This document shows, in pieces, positions 7,892 through 15,650 of a DNA stretch of 64,000 nt. Source of the stretch: Aquipuribacter sp051216895 (lineage in GTDB: Bacteria > Actinomycetota > Actinomycetes > Actinomycetales > JBBAYJ01); assembly GCF_051216895.1 (NCBI RefSeq), contig NZ_JBPKAO010000003.1, positions 1-64,000 on the forward strand, read 5' to 3'. How positions within the stretch are numbered: position 1 is the stretch's first letter; each line of letters opens with the position of its first letter. The position numbers and the translations under genes are program-made. Under the pieces are notes generated by a model. It was given only the letters and a program-made list of their open reading frames with translations, did not search any database and had not been told where the DNA came from.

Positions 7892-8284
7892 TCAGCCCGT
7901 GCCCTCCATGAACATGACCTCCCAGACGTGGCCGTCGGGGTCGGCGAACGTCGAGTAGTACATGGCGCCGGCGTCGACGGACGGCAGCCACGGCGTGCCC
8001 CCGGCGGCGAGGGCCCTGGCCAGCATGCCGTCGACCTCCGCCTTGCTGCCGGTGCTGATGCAGGTCAGCACCTCGGTGGTCCCCGGCGGGGCGACGTCAC
8101 CGGTGATGTAGCCCTTGAACGTGGGCTCGGTCAGCAGCATGACGAAGATGTTGTCGTCCACCACGACGCAGGCCGCGGTGTCGTCGCTGAAGTCCGGGTT
8201 GGTGGCGAACCCGAGCGCGACGTAGAAGTCCACGGCGCGTCGCAGGTCGGCGACGGGCAGGTTGACGAAGATCGTCCTGGGCAC
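7892..8284 (-). CDS. VOC-superfamily (glyoxalase/bleomycin-resistance fold) protein
   Basis: A 130-residue VOC protein: IFVNLPVADLRRAVDFYVALGF opens the first beta-alpha-beta-beta-beta unit (key residues Y and F of the DFY-x-x-LGF motif), and DPDGHVWEVMFME closes the second. That DPDGHxWE ending carries the usual metal-ligand glutamate. The group includes many lactoylglutathione lyase-like proteins without proven substrate. GTG at 8284 is preceded by a GGAGCTCCC ribosome site. It stands between two hairpins. Confidence 0.85.
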   Translation of the reverse strand: MPRTIFVNLPVADLRRAVDFYVALGFATNPDFSDDTAACVVVDDNIFVMLLTEPTFKGYITGDVAPPGTTEVLTCISTGSKAEVDGMLARALAAGGTPWLPSVDAGAMYYSTFADPDGHVWEVMFMEGTG

Positions 8285-8368
8285 GGGAGCTCCTCGGTAG
8301 GCCCGGCGCCGTCGGGATGACTGCGCCTCTGCCGCCTAGGACCAGCACCCGTGGGAGAAGTCATCGGT

Positions 8369-8412
8369 CCCCGGGCGACCCCGTCCAGCGGCCGCCCGTG
8401 GCGCGCCCGGGG
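8369..8412 (-). terminator. Possible hairpin between STAS-ANTAR and VOC genes
   Basis: 9-bp perfect arms CCCCGGGCG (8369-8377) and CGCCCGGGG (8404-8412) enclose a 26-nt GC-rich loop. It follows the STAS-ANTAR stop on the minus strand. The long loop makes the call tentative. Confidence 0.4.
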
Positions 8413-8418
8413 CCGGCC

Positions 8419-9042
8419 TCATGCCGTGGCGTCGACGGACCCGATCACCCGCTGCACGGCCCGGGCCTGGCCCCCGTGGGCGTGACCCAGGTCGGCGGAG
8501 GACACCGCGACCAGCAGCGCTGACAGGACCTGGACCTGGACGTTGTGCCGCAGGGCGGTGCTCAGGAGGATCTTGGCGGCCTGGTCCGCGGTGCACCGGT
8601 ATCCGGCCATGATCAGCCCCTTGGACTGCTCGATGACCGCCACGGTGCCGGGGATGGACGTCGCAGGCGCAGGCGCCTCCGAGGGGGGCAGGCGGCTGCT
8701 GAGGTCCAGCAGCCGGAGCAGCCGCACGACGGCACTCGACGGACCGACCAGCCGCAGGCCGTCCTCCAGGCGGGCGTCGGCGTCCAGCAGCACGCTCAGG
8801 CCCGCGCAGTCCATGAACGCCACCGCAGACACGTCCAGCAGGACGGTCCTGACCCGGAGGTCGACCAGGACCTGCAGCGCGGAGGCCAGGACCGGGGCCG
8901 AGGCGATGTCGAGGTCCCCTCCCCAGGACAGCCGTACCTGCGGGGGGGCACCGTCGACGAGCGACGCGGAGCCGTACCGGCGGTCCTCACGGAGGAGGTC
9001 ACGGGAGGTGTCTTCTGCGGTGGAGGTGCTGTGAGCTGTCAC
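8419..9042 (-). CDS. STAS-ANTAR fusion protein
   Basis: A 207-residue protein with two signalling domains. Residues ~34-118 are a STAS domain of the anti-sigma-factor-antagonist type. The phospho-acceptor motif D-S-S-G of SpoIIAA reads D78-C-A-G here, so the usual serine is missing and Cys79 takes its place. Residues ~131-185 are an ANTAR-type RNA-binding helical domain (VIEQSKGLIMAGYRCTADQA, then a short LLSTALRHNVQV block). ANTAR domains bind two-hexanucleotide RNA hairpins for antitermination. GTG 9042 is a plausible start, but the ribosome site is weak and in-frame extension upstream is possible. It suggests a stress or light signal acting on transcript elongation; its targets are not visible. 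Confidence 0.75.
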   Translation of the reverse strand: MTAHSTSTAEDTSRDLLREDRRYGSASLVDGAPPQVRLSWGGDLDIASAPVLASALQVLVDLRVRTVLLDVSAVAFMDCAGLSVLLDADARLEDGLRLVGPSSAVVRLLRLLDLSSRLPPSEAPAPATSIPGTVAVIEQSKGLIMAGYRCTADQAAKILLSTALRHNVQVQVLSALLVAVSSADLGHAHGGQARAVQRVIGSVDATA

Positions 9043-9193
9043 GGTGGACCCGTCATGGAGTTGCGTGGGGATGCGCTGACCGGGTCCGGGGCGACACACA
9101 TCTGACGGACTTAGGCTACGGGTGCCACCGACGGTCCACAAGGGCGCCGCGCGTGACCCCGGTCCCACCTAGGTAGGACCGGGCGAGCCGTGA

Positions 9194-9239
9194 CGTCCTC
9201 GCCCCGGCCCCCCACGTTCGGGAGGCCGGGGCGAGGACG
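9194..9239 (-). terminator. Strong terminator after nrdJ
   Basis: Perfect 16-bp arms 9194-9209 and 9224-9239 with a 14-nt loop that can extend the stem with CCC/GGG. On the minus strand it begins 9 bases past the nrdJ stop. The remaining bases between 9043 and 9193 hold no gene I can support. Confidence 0.88.
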
Positions 9240-9248
9240 AGGGTCACA

Positions 9249-12134
9249 TCAGCTGCAGCCGCTGGTGGAGCCGCAGCCCTCGCAGACGTAGCAGGACCCG
9301 GCGGGGCGCATCTTGACCCCGCAGGTCATGCACATCGGGCTGTCCTGGGTGCGGCCCTGGATGGCCTCCATCAGCTCGGTGGAGGAGTGCACCTGAGCCG
9401 GGACCGGCTTGACCGTCGCCGGAGCGGCCTCGGGCGCAGCCGGGGCAGGGCGGGCCGAGGCGGACTGGGCCAGGGGGTGGGCGTCGTAGTGGCTGTCGCC
9501 GAGGTCCCCGTCCTCGTCCGTGGGGACCTCCTCGTAGGAGCCCGTCTCGAGCTGCCGCTGACGCTCGTCGGCGGTGAAGATGCCGAGCGCGGAACGGGTC
9601 TCGAAGGGCAGGTAGTCCAGGGCCAGACGACGGAAGACGTAGTCCATGATCGACGCGCTCATCCGCACGTCCGGGTCGTCGGTCAGACCGGCCGGCTCGA
9701 AGCGCATGTTGGTGAACTTCTCGACGTAGGTCTCCAACGGGACGCCGTACTGCAGCCCGATGGACACCGCGACGGAGAACGCGTCCATCATCCCGGCGAG
9801 CGTCGAGCCCTGCTTGCTCATCTTGAGGAAGAGCTCACCCAGGCCGTCGTCCGGGTACGACGAGCTGATCATGTAGCCCTGCGCACCGCCGACGGTGAAC
9901 GAGGTGGTGCTGGCGGGACGCTTCTTGGGCAGACGGCGACGGACGGGCCGGTACTCGACCTTGACCTCGGCGGCCGCAGCGGCCTTGTCGGCCGCGGAGG
10001 CACCGCCGCTGCTGGTGGCCTTGGACCCGCTGGACAGCGGCTGACCGACCTTGCAGTTGTCGCGGTAGACGGCCAGCGCCTTCAGACCGGACTTCCAGCC
10101 CTCGAAGTAGACCTCGGCGACCTCGTCGACGGTCGCGTCCTCGGGCATGTTGACCGTCTTGGAGATGGCGCCGGACAGGAACGGCTGCACCGCGGCCATC
10201 ATCCGGACGTGACCCATGGGCTTGATGGAGCGGGCGCCGATGGCGCAGTCGAACACCTCGTAGTGCTCGGGCTTGAGGCCGGGCGCGTCGCTGACGTGCC
10301 CCTTCTCGCCGATGTAGGCGACGATCGCCTCGACGGTCTCCTCGGTGTAGCCGAACTTGCGCAGCGCGCGCGGGATCGTCTGGTTGACGATCTGCATGGA
10401 GCCGCCGCCGACCATCTTCTTGAACTTGACCAGGCTGAAGTCCGGCTCGATGCCCGTGGTGTCGCAGTCCATCATGAAGCCGATGGTGCCGGTGGGGGCG
10501 AGCACGCTGGCCTGGCTGTTGCGCCAGCCGTTGACCTCGCCCAGCTTGTTGCCCTCGTCCCAGACCTTGACCGCCAGCGCGTGCACGTCCTTGTCCAGGG
10601 AGTGCATGGTCCGGATGGAGTCGTTGGCGGCGGCGTGCTTGCGCATCACGCGCTTGTGGGCGTCGGAGTTGCGGGCGTAGCCGTCGTAGGCACCGACGAC
10701 CCCGGCCAGCTCGGCGCTGCGCTTGTACGACACACCGGTCATCAGGCTGGTGATCGAGGCGGCCAGCGCGCGACCGCCGTCGGAGTCGTAGGCCAGGCCG
10801 GAGGCCATCAGCAGCGCGCCGAGGTTGGCGTAGCCGATGCCGAGCTGACGGAAGGCGCGGGTGGTCTCCCCGATGGGCTCGGTCGGGAAGTCCGCGAAGC
10901 AGATGGAGATGTCCATCGCGGTGATGACGAGCTCGACGCTCCTGGCGAACTGCACGGCGTCGAAGCTGCCGTCGTCGGAGAGGAACTTCAGCAGGTTCAG
11001 GCTGGCCAGGTTGCAGCTGGAGTTGTCCAGGTGCATGTACTCGCTGCAGGGGTTGGACGCGTTGATGCGGCCCGACTCCGGCGTGGTGTGCCAGTCGTTG
11101 ATGGTGTCGTCGTACTGGATGCCCGGGTCGGCGCAGGCCCACGCGGCCTCGGCGACCTTGCCCCACAGCTCCTGGGCGTCGACGGTCTCGATGACCTCGC
11201 CGGTGCTGCGCGAGCGCAGGCCGAACGCGCTGCCGGACTCCACGGCGCGCATGAACTCGTCGGAGACCCGGACGGAGTTGTTGGCGTTCTGGTACTGGAC
11301 GCTGGTGATGTCCTTGCCACCGAGGTCCATGTCGTAGCCGGCGTCGCGGAGCGCGCGGATCTTGTCCTCCTCGCGCGCCTTCGTCTCGACGAACTCCTCG
11401 ATGTCCGGGTGGTCGATGTCGAGCACGACCATCTTGGCCGCGCGACGGGTCGCGCCACCGGACTTGATGGTCCCCGCGGAGGCGTCGGCGCCCCGCATGA
11501 ACGAGACCGGGCCCGACGCCGTGCCGCCGGAGGACAGCAGCTCCTTGCTGGAGCGGATCCGCGACAGGTTGAGGCCGGCGCCGGAACCGCCCTTGAAGAT
11601 GCGCCCCTCCTCGCGGTACCAGTTGAGGATCGAGTCCATCGTGTCGTCGACGGCGAGGATGAAGCAGGCGCTGACCTGCTGCGGGGCCGGCGTCCCGACG
11701 TTGAACCAGACGGGGCTGTTGAAGCTGAACACCTGGTGCAGGAGCATCCAGGTCAGCTCGTGCTCGAAGACCTCTGCGTCCTCGTCGGTCGCGAAGTAGC
11801 CGTGCTCCTTGCCCGCCTTGGTGTAGGTCAGCACGACCCGGTCGATCAGCTGGCGCAGGCTCCGCTCGCGGTTGTCGGCGCCGACCGCACCACGGAAGTA
11901 CTTGGTCGTGACGATCGAGGACGCGTTGACCGACCAGAAGTCGGGGAACTCCACCCCACGCTGCTCGAAGATCGTCTCGCCGGACTTCCAGTTGGTCTGG
12001 ACGACGTCACGCGACTCCCAGGTGACCTGGTCGTAGGGATGCACCCCCGGGGTGGTCCAGACGCGCTCGACGGCCATGCCGCCGGAGGTCTTCCGGGCCG
12101 GCTTGGTCGTTCGCTTGGAGGTGGTCTCGGTCAT
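9249..12134 (-). CDS. nrdJ: Adenosylcobalamin-dependent (class II) ribonucleotide reductase
   Basis: A 961-residue class II RNR that makes deoxyribonucleotides using vitamin B12 instead of oxygen. The barrel shows FNSPVWFNVG near the N-terminus, a Gly-rich GSGAGLNLSRIRSS loop, and the active-site NPCSE (Asn, radical-carrying Cys, Glu) followed by NSSCNLASLNLL. The C-terminal tail CMTCGVKMRPAGSCYVCEG and a last GCS is the cysteine-rich redox and zinc module. ATG 12134 gives the MTETTSKRTT start. It lies 117 bp downstream of nrdR in the same direction, giving the usual actinobacterial nrdR-nrdJ operon. I see no cobalamin riboswitch in that gap. Confidence 0.97.
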   Translation of the reverse strand: MTETTSKRTTKPARKTSGGMAVERVWTTPGVHPYDQVTWESRDVVQTNWKSGETIFEQRGVEFPDFWSVNASSIVTTKYFRGAVGADNRERSLRQLIDRVVLTYTKAGKEHGYFATDEDAEVFEHELTWMLLHQVFSFNSPVWFNVGTPAPQQVSACFILAVDDTMDSILNWYREEGRIFKGGSGAGLNLSRIRSSKELLSSGGTASGPVSFMRGADASAGTIKSGGATRRAAKMVVLDIDHPDIEEFVETKAREEDKIRALRDAGYDMDLGGKDITSVQYQNANNSVRVSDEFMRAVESGSAFGLRSRSTGEVIETVDAQELWGKVAEAAWACADPGIQYDDTINDWHTTPESGRINASNPCSEYMHLDNSSCNLASLNLLKFLSDDGSFDAVQFARSVELVITAMDISICFADFPTEPIGETTRAFRQLGIGYANLGALLMASGLAYDSDGGRALAASITSLMTGVSYKRSAELAGVVGAYDGYARNSDAHKRVMRKHAAANDSIRTMHSLDKDVHALAVKVWDEGNKLGEVNGWRNSQASVLAPTGTIGFMMDCDTTGIEPDFSLVKFKKMVGGGSMQIVNQTIPRALRKFGYTEETVEAIVAYIGEKGHVSDAPGLKPEHYEVFDCAIGARSIKPMGHVRMMAAVQPFLSGAISKTVNMPEDATVDEVAEVYFEGWKSGLKALAVYRDNCKVGQPLSSGSKATSSGGASAADKAAAAAEVKVEYRPVRRRLPKKRPASTTSFTVGGAQGYMISSSYPDDGLGELFLKMSKQGSTLAGMMDAFSVAVSIGLQYGVPLETYVEKFTNMRFEPAGLTDDPDVRMSASIMDYVFRRLALDYLPFETRSALGIFTADERQRQLETGSYEEVPTDEDGDLGDSHYDAHPLAQSASARPAPAAPEAAPATVKPVPAQVHSSTELMEAIQGRTQDSPMCMTCGVKMRPAGSCYVCEGCGSTSGCS

Positions 12135-12251
12135 TGCTGTCCCCTGATCATTCGGCGGTCGGACGGTGCTGGTTCGCGTACGGGTCGGTGCGGTGGCGCC
12201 TGGGGCTGCTCGGCCCCGTCCACGACCCATGGTCGCGGCGGGGTCTGACGG

Positions 12252-12713
12252 TCAGGTGGTCTGCTGCTCGCGCTCGACGCGGAGCAGGGTGATCGCGGCC
12301 TCGAAGTCCTCGAGGGAGTCGAAGGCGCGGTAGACGCTGGCGAAGCGCAGGTAGGCCACCTCGTCCAGCTCGCGCAGCGGCGGCAGGATGCTCAGCCCGA
12401 TCTCGTGCGCCTCGATCTCGGCGGCGCCGGTCTGGCGGATCTGCTCCTCGACCCGCTGCGCGAGCAGGGCCAGGTCGTCCTCGGAGACCGGGCGACCCTG
12501 GCAGGCCTTGCGGACGCCGGACACGACCTTGGCCCGCGAGAACGGCTCGCTGGCCCCGGACCGCTTGACGACCGTGAGGCTCGCCGACTCCAGCGTGGTG
12601 AAGCGGCGGTCGCAGTCCTGGCACTGACGACGGCGGCGGATGGCCGCCCCGTCGTCGGTCATCCGTGAGTCCACGACACGGGAGTCACCGTGACGGCAGA
12701 AGGGGCACCGCAT
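12252..12713 (-). CDS. nrdR: Transcriptional repressor NrdR
   Basis: A 153-residue ATP/dATP-sensing repressor of ribonucleotide reductase genes. The zinc ribbon cysteines are 3, 6, 31 and 34 (MRCPFC and CQDCDRRF), followed by the ATP-cone domain (VVKRSGASEPFSRAK onwards). ATG 12713 starts the conserved MRCPFC. The gene heads the nrdR-nrdJ operon, and NrdR-box-like sites at 12825-12840 and 12857-12872 in its own promoter region suggest autoregulation. Confidence 0.97.
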   Translation of the reverse strand: MRCPFCRHGDSRVVDSRMTDDGAAIRRRRQCQDCDRRFTTLESASLTVVKRSGASEPFSRAKVVSGVRKACQGRPVSEDDLALLAQRVEEQIRQTGAAEIEAHEIGLSILPPLRELDEVAYLRFASVYRAFDSLEDFEAAITLLRVEREQQTT

Positions 12714-12766
12714 GACGCGACCTCGCTCTCGTGGACGGCGGCCGCGTGCCGGTTCGGCTCCCCGCC

Positions 12767-12872
12767 TGTGGACGGGGCTGTGCGCAACCTGTTGACGGCC
12801 CGGCGTGTCGCTGTGGACGACCTGTGGACCAGATGTGGACGAACGACATCTGTGTAACTACTAGATGTTGTG
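12767..12872 (-). promoter_or_regulatory. nrdR-nrdJ control region: NrdR box pair and phased TGTGGAC motifs
   Basis: On the minus strand, CACAACATCTAGTAGT (12872-12857) resembles a NrdR box, and a weaker copy GTCCACATCTGGTCCA (12840-12825) lies exactly 32 bp away, matching the three-turn spacing known for NrdR box pairs. Four TGTGGAC motifs on the plus strand start at 12767, 12812, 12823 and 12834; the last three are 11 bp apart. Their complement GTCCACA is the core of actinobacterial DnaA boxes (TTGTCCACA), though the two outer bases do not match. The whole 12714-13009 gap contains no gene. Confidence 0.65.
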
Positions 12873-12960
12873 CCAACCGTAACACCGGACCACAGGAACG
12901 CAAGCGCCCGGGCGGGACGGCCGACGGCTGGCGATCCCCCCGCGGGTGGGTGACGACGAC

Positions 12961-12994
12961 GGCCCCCGTCACCGGCGAAGGGGGGACGGGGGCC
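12961..12994 (-). terminator. Terminator after the LysM gene
   Basis: Perfect 10-bp arms GGCCCCCGTC (12961-12970) and GACGGGGGCC (12985-12994) around a 14-nt loop, 15 bases past the LysM-gene stop on the minus strand. Confidence 0.7.
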
Positions 12995-13009
12995 TTACGG
13001 TGCGACCGC

Positions 13010-13456
13010 TCAGGCCGTCGGCACGAGGAGCTGGTCCCCCACGTGCACGCCCGTGCTGGTGAGCTCGTTCAGCTGGACGACGTCGGCGACTACGGCGCGC
13101 GGGTCACGCTCCGGGGCGTGCGCCCGGGCGATCTGCCAGAGCGTGTCGCCCCGCCCGACCACCACGGTGACCGTGGGCACGTCGGCCTCCACGGACGCGG
13201 CGCCCGTGCGCACCCCCGCGGTCCCGTCGCCGGCGACGGCACCGGGCGCCACGACCGACGCGACGGCGAGCCACAGCAGCACCAGACCGGCGGCGAGCAG
13301 CGTCGTCACCCCGACGAACGCCATCAGGCGCAGCGAGCGCCGCCCCCGCCGCGTCAGGACCAGCCGGGGACCGACGGGCACGGCAGGACGCCCGGGACGG
13401 ACCGAGGCGGGCACGGCGGCGAGGGTGGGGACGGCGGTGGGTGCGAGGGTGCTCAT
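13010..13456 (-). CDS. LysM-domain membrane protein, ChiZ/DivS/YneA-type SOS division inhibitor candidate
   Basis: A 148-residue protein with a basic cytoplasmic start (RLVLTRRGRRSLRL), one transmembrane helix (about 45-68) and a C-terminal LysM peptidoglycan-binding domain (about 95-146: VTVVVGRGDTLWQIARAH... LNELTSTGVHVGDQLLVP blocks). It sits between nrdR and divergent lexA, exactly where mycobacteria have chiZ (Rv2719c) and corynebacteria divS, DNA-damage-induced proteins that delay division. SOS-box sequences lie in its upstream region. ATG 13456 follows a GGAGATCGAC ribosome site. Position and architecture support an SOS division-control role; sequence similarity alone would only justify LysM protein. 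Confidence 0.8.
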   Translation of the reverse strand: MSTLAPTAVPTLAAVPASVRPGRPAVPVGPRLVLTRRGRRSLRLMAFVGVTTLLAAGLVLLWLAVASVVAPGAVAGDGTAGVRTGAASVEADVPTVTVVVGRGDTLWQIARAHAPERDPRAVVADVVQLNELTSTGVHVGDQLLVPTA

Positions 13457-13536
13457 GTCGATCTCCTCCAGACGCGTGTTCGAGTCCGGGTCGGTCCGGT
13501 CGAACACCTGTACGTTAACCTCAGGTCGAGACTTTG

Positions 13537-13552
13537 TCGAGCGTATGTTCGA
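13537..13552. promoter_or_regulatory. SOS (LexA) box in the lexA/LysM divergent promoter
   Basis: TCGAGCGTATGTTCGA matches the actinobacterial LexA operator TCGAAC-N4-GTTCGA with a single mismatch. It lies 177 bp upstream of lexA and 80 bp upstream of the LysM gene. Weaker candidates flank it: TCGAACACCTGTACGT at 13500-13515, plus GTTCGA half-sites at 13478-13483 and 13626-13631. LexA probably controls both directions. Confidence 0.85.
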
Positions 13553-13728
13553 ACCGACGGGCATCCCCGCAGGTCCAGGCCCTGCATCGGGCGAGACACA
13601 CCGGCGTCGGTGCTTGTGGACAGGTGTTCGACGGCCTAACTTCATGATCGAGAGCCAACACCGGGGGGCGGACACAACCCCCGGGAGCACCGGACCCGAC
13701 CGGCCCGGACCACGCGAAGGAGCCCGCG

Positions 13729-14460
13729 ATGCCCACCACCGACCTGGACGGTCTGACCCCCCGGCAGCGTCACGTCCTGGACACCATCCGGGACGCCGTG
13801 GAGGCGCGGGGCTACCCGCCGTCCATGCGGGAGATCGGTGAGGCGGTCGGCCTCACGTCGCCCAGCAGCGTCGCGCACCAGCTGGCGACGCTGGAGCGCA
13901 AGGGCTACCTGCGCCGGGACCCCAACCGGCCCCGCGCCATCGAGGTCGTCAACCCGGAGGACGGTCGCCGGGTCCGCACGCCCGCCGACGTGACGTCGCA
14001 GCGGGCCCCGCAGCGCGCGAGGGAGCAGGAGCAGACCCTGAGCTTCCGGGCCGGGGCCCACGACGACGAGGGCACCAGCGCGTCCGAGACGAGCATGGTC
14101 CCCCTGGTGGGTCGCATCGCCGCCGGTGGTCCGCTGCTGGCCGAGCAGGTCGTCGAGGACGTCTTCCCGCTCCCCCGCCAGGTGGTCGGCGAGGGGACGC
14201 TGTTCCTGCTGCAGGTCGTGGGTGACTCGATGATCGACGCGGCCATCTGCGACGGCGACTGGGTGGTGGTCCGCCAGCAGCAGGTGGCCGAGAACGGCGA
14301 GATCGTCGCGGCCATGATCGACGGCGAGGCGACGGTCAAGACCTACCGCCGCCGGGACGGTCACGTCTGGCTGATGCCGCACAACCCGGCCTTCACGCCG
14401 ATCCCCGGCGACGACGCCACGCTGCTCGGCAAGGTGACGGCGGTGCTGCGCCGGGTCTGA
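13729..14460 (+). CDS. lexA: SOS repressor LexA
   Basis: A 243-residue LexA. The winged helix is at the N-terminus (LTPRQRHVLDTIRDAVEARG... PSMREIGEAVGLTS). The autocleavage site is Ala132-Gly133 in AAGGP, the nucleophile Ser167 in GDSMID, and the general-base Lys204 in ATVKTY. A linker of about 40 residues, longer than in E. coli, is normal for actinobacteria. RecA-ssDNA triggers self-cleavage and releases SOS genes. ATG 13729 follows an AAGGAGCCCGCG ribosome site. LexA boxes are found upstream here and before recA. Confidence 0.98.
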   Translation: MPTTDLDGLTPRQRHVLDTIRDAVEARGYPPSMREIGEAVGLTSPSSVAHQLATLERKGYLRRDPNRPRAIEVVNPEDGRRVRTPADVTSQRAPQRAREQEQTLSFRAGAHDDEGTSASETSMVPLVGRIAAGGPLLAEQVVEDVFPLPRQVVGEGTLFLLQVVGDSMIDAAICDGDWVVVRQQQVAENGEIVAAMIDGEATVKTYRRRDGHVWLMPHNPAFTPIPGDDATLLGKVTAVLRRV

Positions 14461-14473
14461 TCCCCGGGGTGGG

Positions 14474-15598
14474 TCAGTCCTCGCGCTCCAGCAGGACGAC
14501 GACCTCGTAGTGCGGCGTCTGCGGGAACATGTCGAGCACCTGCGCCCGGCGTGGACGCAGCGATGGCATCGACCGGAGGTCGCGGGCGAGCGAGTCGGCG
14601 TTGCAGCTGGAGTACACGACGTGGCGCCCGCTGCGCTCCAACCAGTCCGCGAGCTCCGGGCCGATGCCACGACGTGGTGGGTTGACGACGACGAGGTCTG
14701 GGACCTCCTCGGCCGCGAGCACCCATGCGGTCGCGTCCGCGGCCTCGAAGCGCACCCCCTCCGCCCCGGCCTCCCGCGCGCTGAGCCGGGCGCCGGCGAC
14801 CGCCTCCACGCTGGTCTCCACCCCCACCACGGTCCGACCGGCCCCGGCGCAGACCAGGGCGAACCCGCCCACCCCGCAGTACAGGTCCCAGACCGTCGCC
14901 GGCGCCACCTCGTCCACCCAGGCGGCCACCTGCCGGTACAGCGTGGTCGCGACCTCGGTGTTGGTCTGGAAGAAGCTCTGCGGCGGCAGGTGCAGGTCGA
15001 GACCCGCCACCGCCATGCGCAGCGTGGCCGTCTCGGTGAGCAGGATCTCCCGCTCGCCCTCGAGCACCGCGGCGTGCACCGGCTGCAGGTTGACCGACGC
15101 GACCACCACCTGCGGCAGGGCCGAGAGCAGGGTCGGCAGGTGCTTGCGGATCCGGGCCACGGGCTCCTGCGAGCGCAGGACGAAGCGGACCATCAGGCCG
15201 CCGTCGGGCGCCTCGGTGACCAGCAGGTGCTTGAGCTCACCGCGGCCCGACGGGACGTCGTAGGGGGTGAGCGAGGCCAGCGTGACGAAGCGGGCCAGCT
15301 CGGGCAGCGCCGCCCGCAGGCCCGGGCTGCAGATGCCGCACGCCCGCAGGTCGATGCCTCGGCCCGAGGCGTCGAGGATGCCCAGGGTGGGCTCGGCGAG
15401 GGTGCCCCCGACGACCATCTTGGCCTTGTTGCGGTAGCCCGCCTCGGCTCCGGCGACGGCCGGGAGCCACTGCAGGTCCGACGGCCCGCCGACGAGGCTG
15501 CGGCAGTGGCGCTCCTGGTCGGACACCTGCTGCGCGTGCGGCACCCCCATGAGACGGCAGGAGCGGCAGGCGCCGGCGTCGAAGTAGGAGCACTGCAT
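14474..15598 (-). CDS. rlmC: 23S rRNA (uracil(747)-C(5))-methyltransferase RlmC
   Basis: A 374-residue TrmA/RumB-family RNA m5U methyltransferase. The start MQCSYFDAGACRSCRLM carries Cys3, Cys11 and Cys14, and with Cys87 these match the 4Fe-4S ligands of E. coli RlmC. The SAM-binding block is DLYCGVGGFAL, followed by NPPRRG and the catalytic Cys332 in YSSCNADSLARDL. The absence of an N-terminal TRAM domain separates it from RlmD. It is convergent with lexA with 13 bp between stops. RlmC as opposed to another m5U target is a family-level assignment. Confidence 0.85.
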   Translation of the reverse strand: MQCSYFDAGACRSCRLMGVPHAQQVSDQERHCRSLVGGPSDLQWLPAVAGAEAGYRNKAKMVVGGTLAEPTLGILDASGRGIDLRACGICSPGLRAALPELARFVTLASLTPYDVPSGRGELKHLLVTEAPDGGLMVRFVLRSQEPVARIRKHLPTLLSALPQVVVASVNLQPVHAAVLEGEREILLTETATLRMAVAGLDLHLPPQSFFQTNTEVATTLYRQVAAWVDEVAPATVWDLYCGVGGFALVCAGAGRTVVGVETSVEAVAGARLSAREAGAEGVRFEAADATAWVLAAEEVPDLVVVNPPRRGIGPELADWLERSGRHVVYSSCNADSLARDLRSMPSLRPRRAQVLDMFPQTPHYEVVVLLERED

Positions 15599-15650
15599 GA
15601 CGGGGACCAGGGTAGGCGCCCCGTGGTTCGTCCGGCCGCGGTCGCGCCCC

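Noticed and set aside
9387..12248. A 953-codon open frame antisense to nrdJ
   Set aside because: It is a mirror of the strongly conserved nrdJ reading frame; high GC keeps antisense frames open. The protein is Val/Gly/Asp/Arg low-complexity with no domain.
12135..12251. A cobalamin riboswitch before nrdJ
   Set aside because: The gap is only 117 bp, lacks the B12-box GCCACTG-type core, and nrdJ itself is B12-dependent so repression by B12 would not be expected.
12767..12840. TGTGGAC cluster as a replication origin
   Set aside because: No dnaA, dnaN or gyrase genes, no AT-rich unwinding element and only four partial boxes; a promoter role is more plausible.
13475..13500. GTTCGAGTCC resembling a tRNA T-loop near the LysM gene leader
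   Set aside because: No acceptor stem, D-arm or anticodon arm can be drawn around it, and the GTTCGA is explained as an SOS half-site.
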